Under the pieces are notes generated by a model. It saw only the letters and a list, made by a program, of their open reading frames with translations. It was not told the DNA's origin and searched no databases. Shown in pieces: positions 26,095 through 34,805 of a stretch of DNA of 42,892 nt. The translations under genes and the position numbers were made by a program. Source of the stretch: Marinobacterium weihaiense (GTDB lineage Bacteria; Pseudomonadota; Gammaproteobacteria; Pseudomonadales; Balneatricaceae); contig NZ_JAHQZT010000022.1 of assembly GCF_019061305.1 (NCBI RefSeq), positions 1 through 42,892 of the forward strand. Direction: 5' to 3'. Positions within the stretch are counted from its first letter, which is position 1; every line of letters starts with the position of its first letter.

Positions 26095-28134
26095 TCACCC
26101 CTCACCAGCAGAGGCACTGTCGCTGGATGTTTTATTTCCATGCTCGACAAACTCGCGCAGGTGCTTGAATACATAGGGGTAAACAGTCGGATTACGGTGG
26201 CGTACATGTAACACCTCCAGCGACTTTAGATACCATTCCGGTAAGCCGTCCTCATCGTGCTGCAAACGGTATATGCGGCCAAAATTCATCATTTTTTTCT
26301 GAGGGGCGCCTTTCAAGCCGCAGAAGTACAGCTTGTGCGCATGGCTGAACCAGATACTGGTCATGCCTTCCAAAACCCCTCCTTTTGCTGCATAAGACCC
26401 CCGCAAAGGGTAGCCATGCTCATTGAGCCAGTCGTGGAAGACCTTGTGCTCATTTTTCTTGTAACCAATTGCTTTCAGTGTGCCGGGCTCAACTTCACTG
26501 TTGATGGCGTTTTGTATGGCCTGATTCAACTGTTTACTGAACGTTTGGCTGACCTCCTCGGCCTGATTCAGGTAGCGCTTGAGCAGCTCTACAGGAATGG
26601 CCTGCCCGGTCTTTTGCAGTAAAAGCTGCATCTGCTGATGCAGGCTCTCATGGTTGGGGAGTGTGACGGCGCCGGTATCATGAATCAGCAGGACGGTCTT
26701 GGTGTTCCGATTAAAAATAAAATGCGGCCGCTGATACCCCGTGCAAAGTGTTTTGATCTGGGTGTCATCCAGTGCCAGCATGATCTCTTCTACCAAGTCT
26801 TCAGTGGCGTAAAACAGATCAAGACGCTTGTGACTGACTTCAGCGCAGGCCCAGGGCCAGGGCGCGTCCCACTTGAGTTTAGGTACGTCCGGCTTGACCG
26901 GATAAATGAACACGAGTGCTTCCGGTATGTCAGGATAGGGAGCGAGCAGGCAGCGCTCCTTGACTTCCCGCTTGATCAACAGCTCCTTCAGCAGCACTTC
27001 GCAGATTTTAGGCGCCTGTTTCTTGCTGGCTTTCATGAGGCGACCGGCATCACAAAACTGCAGTAGCTCATTGGCATGTGATTGATAAAGCTCGGGGTAA
27101 GGATCAGTCAGCCCGTTTTCTTTGTAATAATCAGCGCTTTCAGCAAGCACAAGGTTGTACTGCCCCGGTTTTACTTGTGCTCCGATCACCGCGGTATGGC
27201 CCAGTGTTTTCAGCAGGGTTTGCAGGCGATGTGAAGCGGATGGGTCAACGGCAAGATCGACGATGTTGAGTGGCGTCTCTGCAATCAACGCGTGTAGCCC
27301 GGCGTACTGCTGATTCGCATCTTTCTCCGCGATACGGACCTGCTCTACATCCAGCGTTTTAAGTTGCAGAGTGGCAAGCCCGCTGTATACCTGAGTAAAG
27401 GTTTCCAGACACAGTGCCAATACACCCGCGCGCGATTCATAAAAAGCCTCTGGGTTGTTTTGATCGATATGCAGTGCTTTTGACCGGTTGCGCCTGTCGC
27501 TGTAACGGGGCAATTTGAAGTACTCGCCATCGTGCTTGCGCCCAACGTTTTGGCTCAACAGATCAAATGCAAAGCGGGGTTTGAATCTCGCCCTTGGGTA
27601 AGGTTGACCGTCGGCATCCAGATGCCAGTGGGCGGGGGTAAAACTGGCTGTTTTGAGTGCAATATGTTGCCAAGGGGTACCGGTTGCCCAGGATGGTTCG
27701 ACCTCCACACAGATCAGTTCCTTACCCAGACGATTTTTGTAGTGTTTGGTTTCTACGCAGTAATAAAAACCGTTGGCCTCAAACCAGTCGTGAGTTGCAC
27801 TCGGTTGCAGGTGTGGTAGGGCTCGTACCAGCAAAATACTGACCAGCCATTGGGGCAAGGTATCAACGGATTGGATCTGTCTGACCCCGACATCAGATAA
27901 ATCAAACTCAACCGTTTGGCCTTTCTTGAACATCAGGACATAACATTTCTCCTTCCCGTACTGCGCCAGAGCGAGCATGTTGCCACCGGCGGCTCTGTAG
28001 ACAGCCGAAACAAGTGTCGCAAGCGCCTGCTTATCAAGTCCCGGATACTGGATGGCAACAAGATCAAAACGTTCGTCAAAGGCATCAGCCTTGTAATCCA
28101 TTGAATCGATGAGGCTGGTATGAATCAGAGTCAT
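26095..28134 (-). CDS. Unassigned 679-aa partner of the helicase-nuclease; possible MID/PIWI-like protein
   Basis: I cannot assign this protein with certainty. It has no signal peptide, membrane segment or P-loop. The N-terminal third is alpha/beta (FYYCVETKHYKNRLGKELIC, then WQHIALKTASFTPAHW). The middle has NLVLAESADYYKENGLTDPY, which resembles what I recall of MID-like regions in PIWI-related proteins. The C-terminal third includes a hydrophobic strand ending in acid (TVLLIHD), TSIWFSHAHKLYFCGLKG and HLREFVEH. A conserved helicase/nuclease/PIWI three-gene set is known (pPIWI-RE), which is why that comparison is made. The start is the ATG at 28132-28134 with AGGAGA upstream, overlapping the helicase stop (ATGA), so the two proteins are cotranslated. 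Certainty that it is a gene is high; certainty of function is low. Confidence 0.85.
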   Translation of the reverse strand: MTLIHTSLIDSMDYKADAFDERFDLVAIQYPGLDKQALATLVSAVYRAAGGNMLALAQYGKEKCYVLMFKKGQTVEFDLSDVGVRQIQSVDTLPQWLVSILLVRALPHLQPSATHDWFEANGFYYCVETKHYKNRLGKELICVEVEPSWATGTPWQHIALKTASFTPAHWHLDADGQPYPRARFKPRFAFDLLSQNVGRKHDGEYFKLPRYSDRRNRSKALHIDQNNPEAFYESRAGVLALCLETFTQVYSGLATLQLKTLDVEQVRIAEKDANQQYAGLHALIAETPLNIVDLAVDPSASHRLQTLLKTLGHTAVIGAQVKPGQYNLVLAESADYYKENGLTDPYPELYQSHANELLQFCDAGRLMKASKKQAPKICEVLLKELLIKREVKERCLLAPYPDIPEALVFIYPVKPDVPKLKWDAPWPWACAEVSHKRLDLFYATEDLVEEIMLALDDTQIKTLCTGYQRPHFIFNRNTKTVLLIHDTGAVTLPNHESLHQQMQLLLQKTGQAIPVELLKRYLNQAEEVSQTFSKQLNQAIQNAINSEVEPGTLKAIGYKKNEHKVFHDWLNEHGYPLRGSYAAKGGVLEGMTSIWFSHAHKLYFCGLKGAPQKKMMNFGRIYRLQHDEDGLPEWYLKSLEVLHVRHRNPTVYPYVFKHLREFVEHGNKTSSDSASAGEG

Positions 28135-31100
28135 GCAATCTCTCCTGTCCATGTGATCAGCTGGTGCAGATGTTGGCTAATCGAAGCGCCGGTTTCGGTA
28201 TCGATCAGGCCCGGCAGGCAGAGCACCTCGGCCTCCGAGGGCGGTGCCGGTTTCAGGTCGTGATCGAGCGTCTGCATCGGGCTGTCCAGCGCAATAGCGT
28301 TAATGTAGACGACATGGCGGATATCGCTATGGTGCTCAAGCTTGGTGGCTTTTACCCTGTGCCAACTTGCATCGCCGCTGTGTTGCCAGTGTTTGGCATC
28401 AATGGCAAGGCGTACCCCGTTTGGCGATGTTGCGATAAAGTCGAACACTTCATACAAATTTTCCGGCATAGGGGTAATAGTAAACCCCGCATCGGTCAGT
28501 AGCGCCCTGACACATTCTTCGCCAAGGGCGCCAAGATAAATATTGCTGAATGCCCCCGGCGTCATCACATAAGACGCCTGCAGCCATTGGCGTGCAAACC
28601 CCTGTTGTTCAAAGTGGGCCCGTGCAACCGGGTTGCGCATCAGCAAGGCCAATCGACTCTGCTCTTCACCCACCCAGCGCGGCTTTTCAACCTGATCAAA
28701 CAGTTTGATATCCGCCGGATTCGATGCCTGCGTCGGTCCGTCCACTTCCAGTGAGCCTTGGTAGGCATAGGGCAATTCAGGTGAATACAAATATAACTTG
28801 GGGCAGCGGGTATCCGGTTCCGGCAGTGTCGGGTGACGTAATAGCTGATGCCGCAGGGCTTCCCAGTTATGAATGGCGTCACGGCGACCCTCACGTACAC
28901 CGTTGAGCAACTCGCGTATCAGTGCCAGGGTATCCAGCGTGAATAGCCGCGCGCGGTTATACGCCTGTCGGGTATCGGGTGTCAGCTCAGGCGTGCTATT
29001 CAGCGCCGCGCGGCAGTAGTCACGTAGCGCCCTATATTCGTGGGATAGGGTGTGGTGACTACGGTGGTCATCCGCCAGTTTTGTTACCAGCGCCTGATCG
29101 AGCAGCAGATCAATCTGCGGTCGCTTGAACGCGGTACGTGCGGTGCGCCCAACGGCCTGTTCGATGATGCGGCGGATGGCGCGGTCCGCATCACCGGTAC
29201 GATAATAGCGACCAAGATTACGCATCTGCTCCTGGCCTTGCAGGATTTGAAAGGACCATGAGCGGGCCTCTTCATGTGCGATCCAGCCGGACTCCTGCAG
29301 GCTCAATACCTGGTGCAGCAGTTTCAGGCGACGGCGATAGGGTTCTTCGGCGTCATCCATTAGCAGGTGAGTGGGTTGTGCCAAATACAGTGTGTCGATA
29401 TCGGTTGTGGCCTGTGCGGGTGCCGGCCCTTCACCCACCCACACCAAGTTCTCAAGATCCGCTTGAACCCCAACGGGGTAATCGGGATTTTTGCCTTCGC
29501 CCATGGATGCATAGGTGGAAAAGACAACCACCTTGTCGGTGGTGGATGACAAATGGTCCTGTAGCGCCGTGAAGTGTCCTTCACGCATCGATTGCGCATC
29601 CATGCCGGCAAATATTCTGATCGGCCGTGTCGACAAGGGAGCAAGATGACACTGCAGTTGCTCGATAAAACCACTACTTTGCTGTTTTTTCAGTGTTGCC
29701 GGCAGCATGACCAACATATAGCGCCCATGCTTGCTGGTGGCAAAATACTCAACGGCCTGAATGACCTTTGAAAAACGTTCAAGCATCAGGTTGGCCTGGT
29801 TGTCCTTGAAGTCTTCCTTGCCAAGCAAGCCCATCAGAATGGCCCCCGGCCTTGGCGAGCTGGAGCCAAGAATTTTTTGAATGCAGGCCTGGGAGTGGCG
29901 TAATGATTGAACATTCACTTCAACACCGGCTGCGGTGTAGTTACGGCGGCTTCTATAGTAGTCATGAATACGCGTTTGTTCCTTGGGCGTCAGCTGGCGG
30001 TAGCCTTGCCCCAAACGGGTACGCAGGTACTGCTGATCAAAGTTGCCAATCACTGTCTCCGATGCCGCCGTAGCACTGATCCCCAGAATGGCAGCACCCG
30101 CACCCACCATCCGTGCGAGCAAACCGGTAGGCGACACGGTCAAACCATGAAAATGGCAACCTACACTATCGGTCACCCCTGGGGCGCGGGCGATATCGAT
30201 CATTTTAAGACCGCTGTCATGATAACTGCGCTGTGCCATCCGTAACTGCTGGTCAGGTTTGCTCCCGCGGGTAGGAATCTGGCTGTCAAAGGATGCAAAT
30301 ACATCTTCGGCAAACTGGGACAGATTGAGCTGCGCCAGTAGTGACAGCACCGCTTCCTGAAAGGCACCATCGATGCCGGGAGCCTGATGTGTGGTGTTGC
30401 GTAGAATTAGCCATACAGCCTTGCGCATGCAGGTCAGAAAACCGCGATAAATCCAGTCGGCCTCGTTTACAAAGCGGGTCAGGCGGTCAAGATGGGCACC
30501 ATCTTCGGTGGCGAGTTCACGGTCATGGCTGACAATCAGGTTTTTGCGTTTGACGTTGTCGGACTCAAGAAACAGACGGTGGGTATGGCTGTTTACATGC
30601 GTCAGTGTCCGATCGGAAAAAAGGCGCACCGGTTTGTCTCCGAGGCTGTCACCGGACACGTTGAAGGAAAAGGCGGTCTGCCAATGGGTCTCGAAGGCTT
30701 CGAGTTGCTGAATCAATGGCTCAAACAGCGCTTCCACATCGGTATAACGGGGCGAATCCTCAATGCGGTGACGGGAAAGGTTGGTGCTCAGTGTGCGAGT
30801 GACGTTGATCAGGTCACGCACTTGCTGCTGACACATCAGATCCAGCATGACCTCGTTCTGCCGGTCGATTTCATCAATGATCAGGAGCTGCCCGGCCAGT
30901 TTGCGCAAAGGGTAAATACGGTGGCATGCACTTTGGTAACCATTAAAAAACTTGTGAGTGGTCATAAACAGTGCATCGGCACATTGACGCCTCACCTTGT
31001 CGCCGGGCAAGAGCCTGTCAACAGCCTGTTGTTGGCGATGGTTTAAACACACCTCATGTTGTCGGTTCTGGCGCTGAATACCATCCACGATACGATGAAA

Positions 31101-31673
31101 TAGCTGGCCCGCACGGCTGTGCAGTTCCTCACGCATCTCGGCTTTCAGGCGGGGATGTTCATCCAGATGGCTGCTCAGGTTCTGCAGGCTTTTCCAGTCC
31201 TTGGTCAATTGCGGTAACTGCCATAGGTCGAAAGCATCAAGCAGGATTTCGACGTCATCATGCTGCATCGTCAGCATCTGCTCGGATTGGGCCGGCAAAT
31301 AAATAATCCTGCTCAGCAGATAAGCCTGTTGATCATTGGTAAATCTTGGCTTGTCATCCAGGGTTTGTGTTGAGATCAGCTGCTGTAACAAGCGAAAAGC
31401 GGATTGAACATTATCCACAGTGCTGGTCATGTAACTGACTGGTCCTGGCAGTTCCTCACCGGTCAATTCGGCTTCGATTCGCGCCAGCATGCGCTCAAGC
31501 ATCAGCGCCGCGGCACTGTGGGTTTTGCCGATTCCTGTTTGTGCGGGCAGGGGAACGAAGCAGCCTGTATGCGTTTTATTCTCCAACGCTTCGGCCAACT
31601 CAATCTGCAGCAGTTCATCCAAGGGTGACAGTGGTGGTTTTTGGGTAAAGTCAAAACAGGCAAAAGGATGCAT
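28131..31673 (-). CDS. SF2 helicase fused to a C-terminal PD-(D/E)XK nuclease (1180 aa)
   Basis: This looks like a DNA-unwinding and cutting enzyme of a defence system. Helicase motifs are: motif I AQTGIGKTHS (Lys50, Thr51), motif II LLIIDEIDR (DEID, 267-270), motif III LGISATAAS, motif V VVFSTYASMGEGKN and motif VI QAVGRTAR (from Gln839). The DEID form and the long insert between motifs I and II recall DinG/Cas3-like relatives rather than RecQ. The C-terminus carries a restriction-like fold: GEE (Glu1052), VFDFI (Asp1078) and AIDAKHW (Asp1092, Lys1094). An AAGAGG Shine-Dalgarno precedes the ATG. It heads a two-gene minus-strand operon and diverges from the SNF2/methyltransferase operon across 222 bases. 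Confidence 0.9.
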   Translation of the reverse strand: MHPFACFDFTQKPPLSPLDELLQIELAEALENKTHTGCFVPLPAQTGIGKTHSAAALMLERMLARIEAELTGEELPGPVSYMTSTVDNVQSAFRLLQQLISTQTLDDKPRFTNDQQAYLLSRIIYLPAQSEQMLTMQHDDVEILLDAFDLWQLPQLTKDWKSLQNLSSHLDEHPRLKAEMREELHSRAGQLFHRIVDGIQRQNRQHEVCLNHRQQQAVDRLLPGDKVRRQCADALFMTTHKFFNGYQSACHRIYPLRKLAGQLLIIDEIDRQNEVMLDLMCQQQVRDLINVTRTLSTNLSRHRIEDSPRYTDVEALFEPLIQQLEAFETHWQTAFSFNVSGDSLGDKPVRLFSDRTLTHVNSHTHRLFLESDNVKRKNLIVSHDRELATEDGAHLDRLTRFVNEADWIYRGFLTCMRKAVWLILRNTTHQAPGIDGAFQEAVLSLLAQLNLSQFAEDVFASFDSQIPTRGSKPDQQLRMAQRSYHDSGLKMIDIARAPGVTDSVGCHFHGLTVSPTGLLARMVGAGAAILGISATAASETVIGNFDQQYLRTRLGQGYRQLTPKEQTRIHDYYRSRRNYTAAGVEVNVQSLRHSQACIQKILGSSSPRPGAILMGLLGKEDFKDNQANLMLERFSKVIQAVEYFATSKHGRYMLVMLPATLKKQQSSGFIEQLQCHLAPLSTRPIRIFAGMDAQSMREGHFTALQDHLSSTTDKVVVFSTYASMGEGKNPDYPVGVQADLENLVWVGEGPAPAQATTDIDTLYLAQPTHLLMDDAEEPYRRRLKLLHQVLSLQESGWIAHEEARSWSFQILQGQEQMRNLGRYYRTGDADRAIRRIIEQAVGRTARTAFKRPQIDLLLDQALVTKLADDHRSHHTLSHEYRALRDYCRAALNSTPELTPDTRQAYNRARLFTLDTLALIRELLNGVREGRRDAIHNWEALRHQLLRHPTLPEPDTRCPKLYLYSPELPYAYQGSLEVDGPTQASNPADIKLFDQVEKPRWVGEEQSRLALLMRNPVARAHFEQQGFARQWLQASYVMTPGAFSNIYLGALGEECVRALLTDAGFTITPMPENLYEVFDFIATSPNGVRLAIDAKHWQHSGDASWHRVKATKLEHHSDIRHVVYINAIALDSPMQTLDHDLKPAPPSEAEVLCLPGLIDTETGASISQHLHQLITWTGEIA

Positions 31674-31895
31674 GGCGAGCCTCTTGAGGTGTGGGACATA
31701 TCAAGCGTAGAAGGTTTCATACACTTTCCAACCGTCACATCCTGTCGTTTGCCGTTAAAAAATACCCGCCCCAACCCCCAGCCGAAGTGTTAGAATCCCC
31801 CGGCGAAAATTCAGGCCCGCAGGGATCGCAAGGGCTGTGCTACACGCCTCACCCGACACCCTGCTGTCACTCCCCGAATACAGGAAGCGCGTGTC
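31674..31895. promoter_or_regulatory. Divergent intergenic region between the two defence operons
   Basis: These 222 bases separate the start codons of the helicase-nuclease (minus) and the SNF2 helicase (plus), so promoters for both must lie here or in coding sequence. A TAGAAT hexamer (31791-31796) could be a plus-strand -10 box, but I see no good -35 partner. No small regulator gene or clear operator palindrome was found. Confidence 0.5.
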
Positions 31896-34793
31896 ATGTC
31901 TGCCCAGTTTATTCCCGGAATGCGAGTGGAAATCCGTGATGCCGAATGGCGTATTCAGCGGGTGGATCGTGCCAGTGATGGCGGCTTTCGGCTGCACTGC
32001 ATTGGCCTGTCCGAGCTGGTGCGTGGGCGCGAATCCCTGTTTCTGAGCAAGCTGGAACAGAACGCCCGTATTCTTGATCCGGTCAGCACCGAGCTGGTGG
32101 ACGATCTCTCCAGCGGCTACCGTGCCGCCCAACTCTATATCGGCACCGCGCTGCGGCAGACGCCGCCCACCGATGAGCGGGTGTACCTGGGCCATGAAGC
32201 CGCCATGGATGTATTACCGTTCCAGCTCGATCCCGTGCGTCAGGCATTGCAGCAACCGCGGCAGCGTATTCTGATTGCCGATTCCGTGGGCCTGGGTAAA
32301 ACGCTGGAAGCGGGCATTCTCACCAGCGAACTGATCCGCCGCGGGCGCGGCAAGCGCATTCTGGTGCTGGCCACCAAATCCATGCTGGGCCAGTTTCAGC
32401 AGGAGTTCTGGCAGCGCTTTACCATCCCGCTGGTGCGGCTGGATTCCGTGGGCCTGCAGCGGGTGCGCAACCAGATCCCCACCAACCACAACCCTTTCCA
32501 CTATTTTGATCGGGCGATCATCTCCATCGATACGCTCAAGCAGACGCTGGAATACCGCCATTATCTGGAGCAGGCCTACTGGGACATCATCATCATCGAT
32601 GAGGCCCACAACGTGGCGCGCCGCTCCAACAACTCCCAGCGTCACCAGTTGGCCGAACTGCTGTCGACCCGTTCCGATACCCTGGTGATGCTCTCGGCCA
32701 CGCCGCACGATGGCAAGCCGGAAAGTTTTGCCAGCCTGATGAACATGCTCGACCCCACCGCCATCGCCAACCCCGGTGATTACGCCCACGAAGACTTCCG
32801 CGACAAGGGGCTGGTGATTCGCCGCTTCAAGCAGGATGTGGCGCAGCAGTTGGCCACCGCCTTTCCGCAGCGCGAGATCAAACTGGAAAAAACTGTCGCC
32901 AGTGCCGCCGAAGAGCAGGCGTACCGCCACCTGGCCGAAGCCGATTTCCATTCGCTGGATTCGGGCCGTCAGACCGGCTCCGGCCTGTTCCGCACCACGC
33001 TGGAAAAGGCGCTGTTCTCCAGCCCGGCCGCCTGCATGAGCACGGTGGAAAACCGCCTCAAGCGGCTGCAGCAGAAAACGGACATCACCGACGAGATCGC
33101 CGCCGACATCAGCCAGCTGGAAGGGCTGGCGCTGGCGCTGCGGGCGATCACCCCGGAGCAGAATTCCAAATACCGCCTGCTGCTGGATATGCTCAAGAAC
33201 AAGGGCGACGCGGCGCTGGGCTGGAAAAAAGCCGAAGACGACCGCCTGGTGATCTTCACCGAAAGCCTGCAAACCCTCGATTTCCTGGAGCACCAGTTGC
33301 AGCAGGATCTCAAACTGAAGAAGGGCGAACTGGCGATCCTCAAGGGCACCATGCGCGATACCGATCTGGCCGACATCGTCGACCAGTTCAACCGCCGCGA
33401 GAGCAAAATCCGCCTGCTGCTCTGTTCCGATGTGGCCTCGGAAGGGATCAACCTGCACCACCTCAGCCACCGCATGGTGCATTACGACATTCCCTGGTCG
33501 CTGATGGTGTTTCAGCAGCGCAACGGCCGTATCGACCGCTACGGCCAAACGCGCCAGCCGCAGATCCGTTACCTGATGACCGAATCCACCGACGCCAAGG
33601 TGCGCGGTGATCAGCGCATCCTTGAGGTGCTGGTACAAAAAGACGAACAGGCCGGGCGCAACATCGGCGACCCGTCCGAATTCATGGGCCTGTTCAGCCA
33701 AGAGGCGGAAGAGGCCAAAGTCACCGAAGTAATGGAAACCCGCCGCGAAGCCGAGCCGGATGCGGATGATCTGAGCGACCTGTTCGATGATCTCTTTGGC
33801 GATACCGCCGAACAGGCCGAAACCGCACTGGATCAATTCCTGCCGCACCAGCAGGTGACCACCCTGGCCGAACTGCCCGATGCCATCGCGCCAACCCCGC
33901 GCCTGTATCCGACCGATCTGGCCTACGCCCGCGAGGCGCTGAACTGGCTCAGCGAGCAGCAGGGCGGTGTCACCTTCAGCGTGGATGAGGCCAAACAGCA
34001 GCTCGACTTGACCGCCCCGGTCGATCTGCAACAGCGGATCAAATTCCTGCCCCGTGAAATTCAGCCGGAGGATCAGCGCTTCATCCTCAGCACCGACAAG
34101 CAGCGCGTGCAGCAGGCGATCAAGCGCCGCCGCGACGGGGACGACACCGCCTTCAGCGCCGTGCAATATCTCTGGCCGCTGCACCCGGTGATGGAGTGGC
34201 TGCAAAGCCGGGTGCAGGATGCCTTTGGTCGTCACACCGCGCCGGTGGTGCGCATGGGTGACAAACTGGGCCGCGACGAGCACTGGTTCATCGTCCAGGG
34301 CGGCTTCCCCAACAAGCGCGGCCAGGCACTGATTCAGGCCACCCTCGCCGTGCAGGTGCGCAGCAACCGGGTCGGCATCGTGCAGGACGCCATGGAACTG
34401 CTGCAGCAGCTCAAGCTCAACGGCACCCCCATCGCCAACCCCGCGCTTGCACAGGACACCCGCCGCCTGCAACAGTTGCTCAAGCCGGTGGTCGCCAGCG
34501 TGCGTCAGGAACTCAAACAGCGCCGCGACGGCATCGAACGCGAACGCCACCAGCGCCTGAACGAACACCTGGCCAAACTGGAAGCCCTGCGCAACAAGCA
34601 CGTCAGCCAGCTGGAACTGCAACTGGAGCGCTCCGACCAGCCCGAAGCCTTCAAGCAGCGCATGAAGCAGGACCGCATGCACCAGATCGAAAAGGTATTC
34701 ACCGAATACCAGCACTGGCTGGCCGAAACCCAGCACACCGAAACCGACCCCTACATCCAGATCGTCGCCGTTCTGACCGGGCAGCAGCAATAA
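31896..34793 (+). CDS. SNF2-family helicase, DrmD-like (965 aa)
   Basis: A DNA-dependent ATPase of the SNF2/RapA-like class. The N-terminal region GMRVEIRDAEWRIQRVDRAS is typical of defence-associated SNF2 proteins. Motif I is ADSVGLGKTLEAGIL (about 128-142), motif II is IIIIDEAHN (DEAH from residue 235) and motif III is MLSATPHDGKPES. The C-lobe has DVASEGINLHHLSH and FQQRNGRIDRYGQTRQ (about 534-550). The C-terminal 200 residues are a Gln/Arg/Glu-rich helical region. DISARM class 1 encodes such a helicase (DrmD) beside its adenine methyltransferase, as here. An AGGAAG Shine-Dalgarno lies 9 bases upstream. The methyltransferase gene starts 12 bases after its stop. Confidence 0.9.
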   Translation: MSAQFIPGMRVEIRDAEWRIQRVDRASDGGFRLHCIGLSELVRGRESLFLSKLEQNARILDPVSTELVDDLSSGYRAAQLYIGTALRQTPPTDERVYLGHEAAMDVLPFQLDPVRQALQQPRQRILIADSVGLGKTLEAGILTSELIRRGRGKRILVLATKSMLGQFQQEFWQRFTIPLVRLDSVGLQRVRNQIPTNHNPFHYFDRAIISIDTLKQTLEYRHYLEQAYWDIIIIDEAHNVARRSNNSQRHQLAELLSTRSDTLVMLSATPHDGKPESFASLMNMLDPTAIANPGDYAHEDFRDKGLVIRRFKQDVAQQLATAFPQREIKLEKTVASAAEEQAYRHLAEADFHSLDSGRQTGSGLFRTTLEKALFSSPAACMSTVENRLKRLQQKTDITDEIAADISQLEGLALALRAITPEQNSKYRLLLDMLKNKGDAALGWKKAEDDRLVIFTESLQTLDFLEHQLQQDLKLKKGELAILKGTMRDTDLADIVDQFNRRESKIRLLLCSDVASEGINLHHLSHRMVHYDIPWSLMVFQQRNGRIDRYGQTRQPQIRYLMTESTDAKVRGDQRILEVLVQKDEQAGRNIGDPSEFMGLFSQEAEEAKVTEVMETRREAEPDADDLSDLFDDLFGDTAEQAETALDQFLPHQQVTTLAELPDAIAPTPRLYPTDLAYAREALNWLSEQQGGVTFSVDEAKQQLDLTAPVDLQQRIKFLPREIQPEDQRFILSTDKQRVQQAIKRRRDGDDTAFSAVQYLWPLHPVMEWLQSRVQDAFGRHTAPVVRMGDKLGRDEHWFIVQGGFPNKRGQALIQATLAVQVRSNRVGIVQDAMELLQQLKLNGTPIANPALAQDTRRLQQLLKPVVASVRQELKQRRDGIERERHQRLNEHLAKLEALRNKHVSQLELQLERSDQPEAFKQRMKQDRMHQIEKVFTEYQHWLAETQHTETDPYIQIVAVLTGQQQ

Positions 34794-34805
34794 GGAGCAC
34801 TACAC

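Noticed and set aside
26095-31673. Type IV or Type I CRISPR effector operon
   Set aside because: No repeat-spacer array, Cas7/Cas5-like protein or HD nuclease motif was seen; the nuclease is of the PD-(D/E)XK type.
32214-34790. 858-codon minus-strand open frame opposite the SNF2 gene
   Set aside because: It is a mirror of a G+C-rich coding strand with codon-position bias, has no domain or start signal, and lies fully inside a gene with complete helicase motifs.
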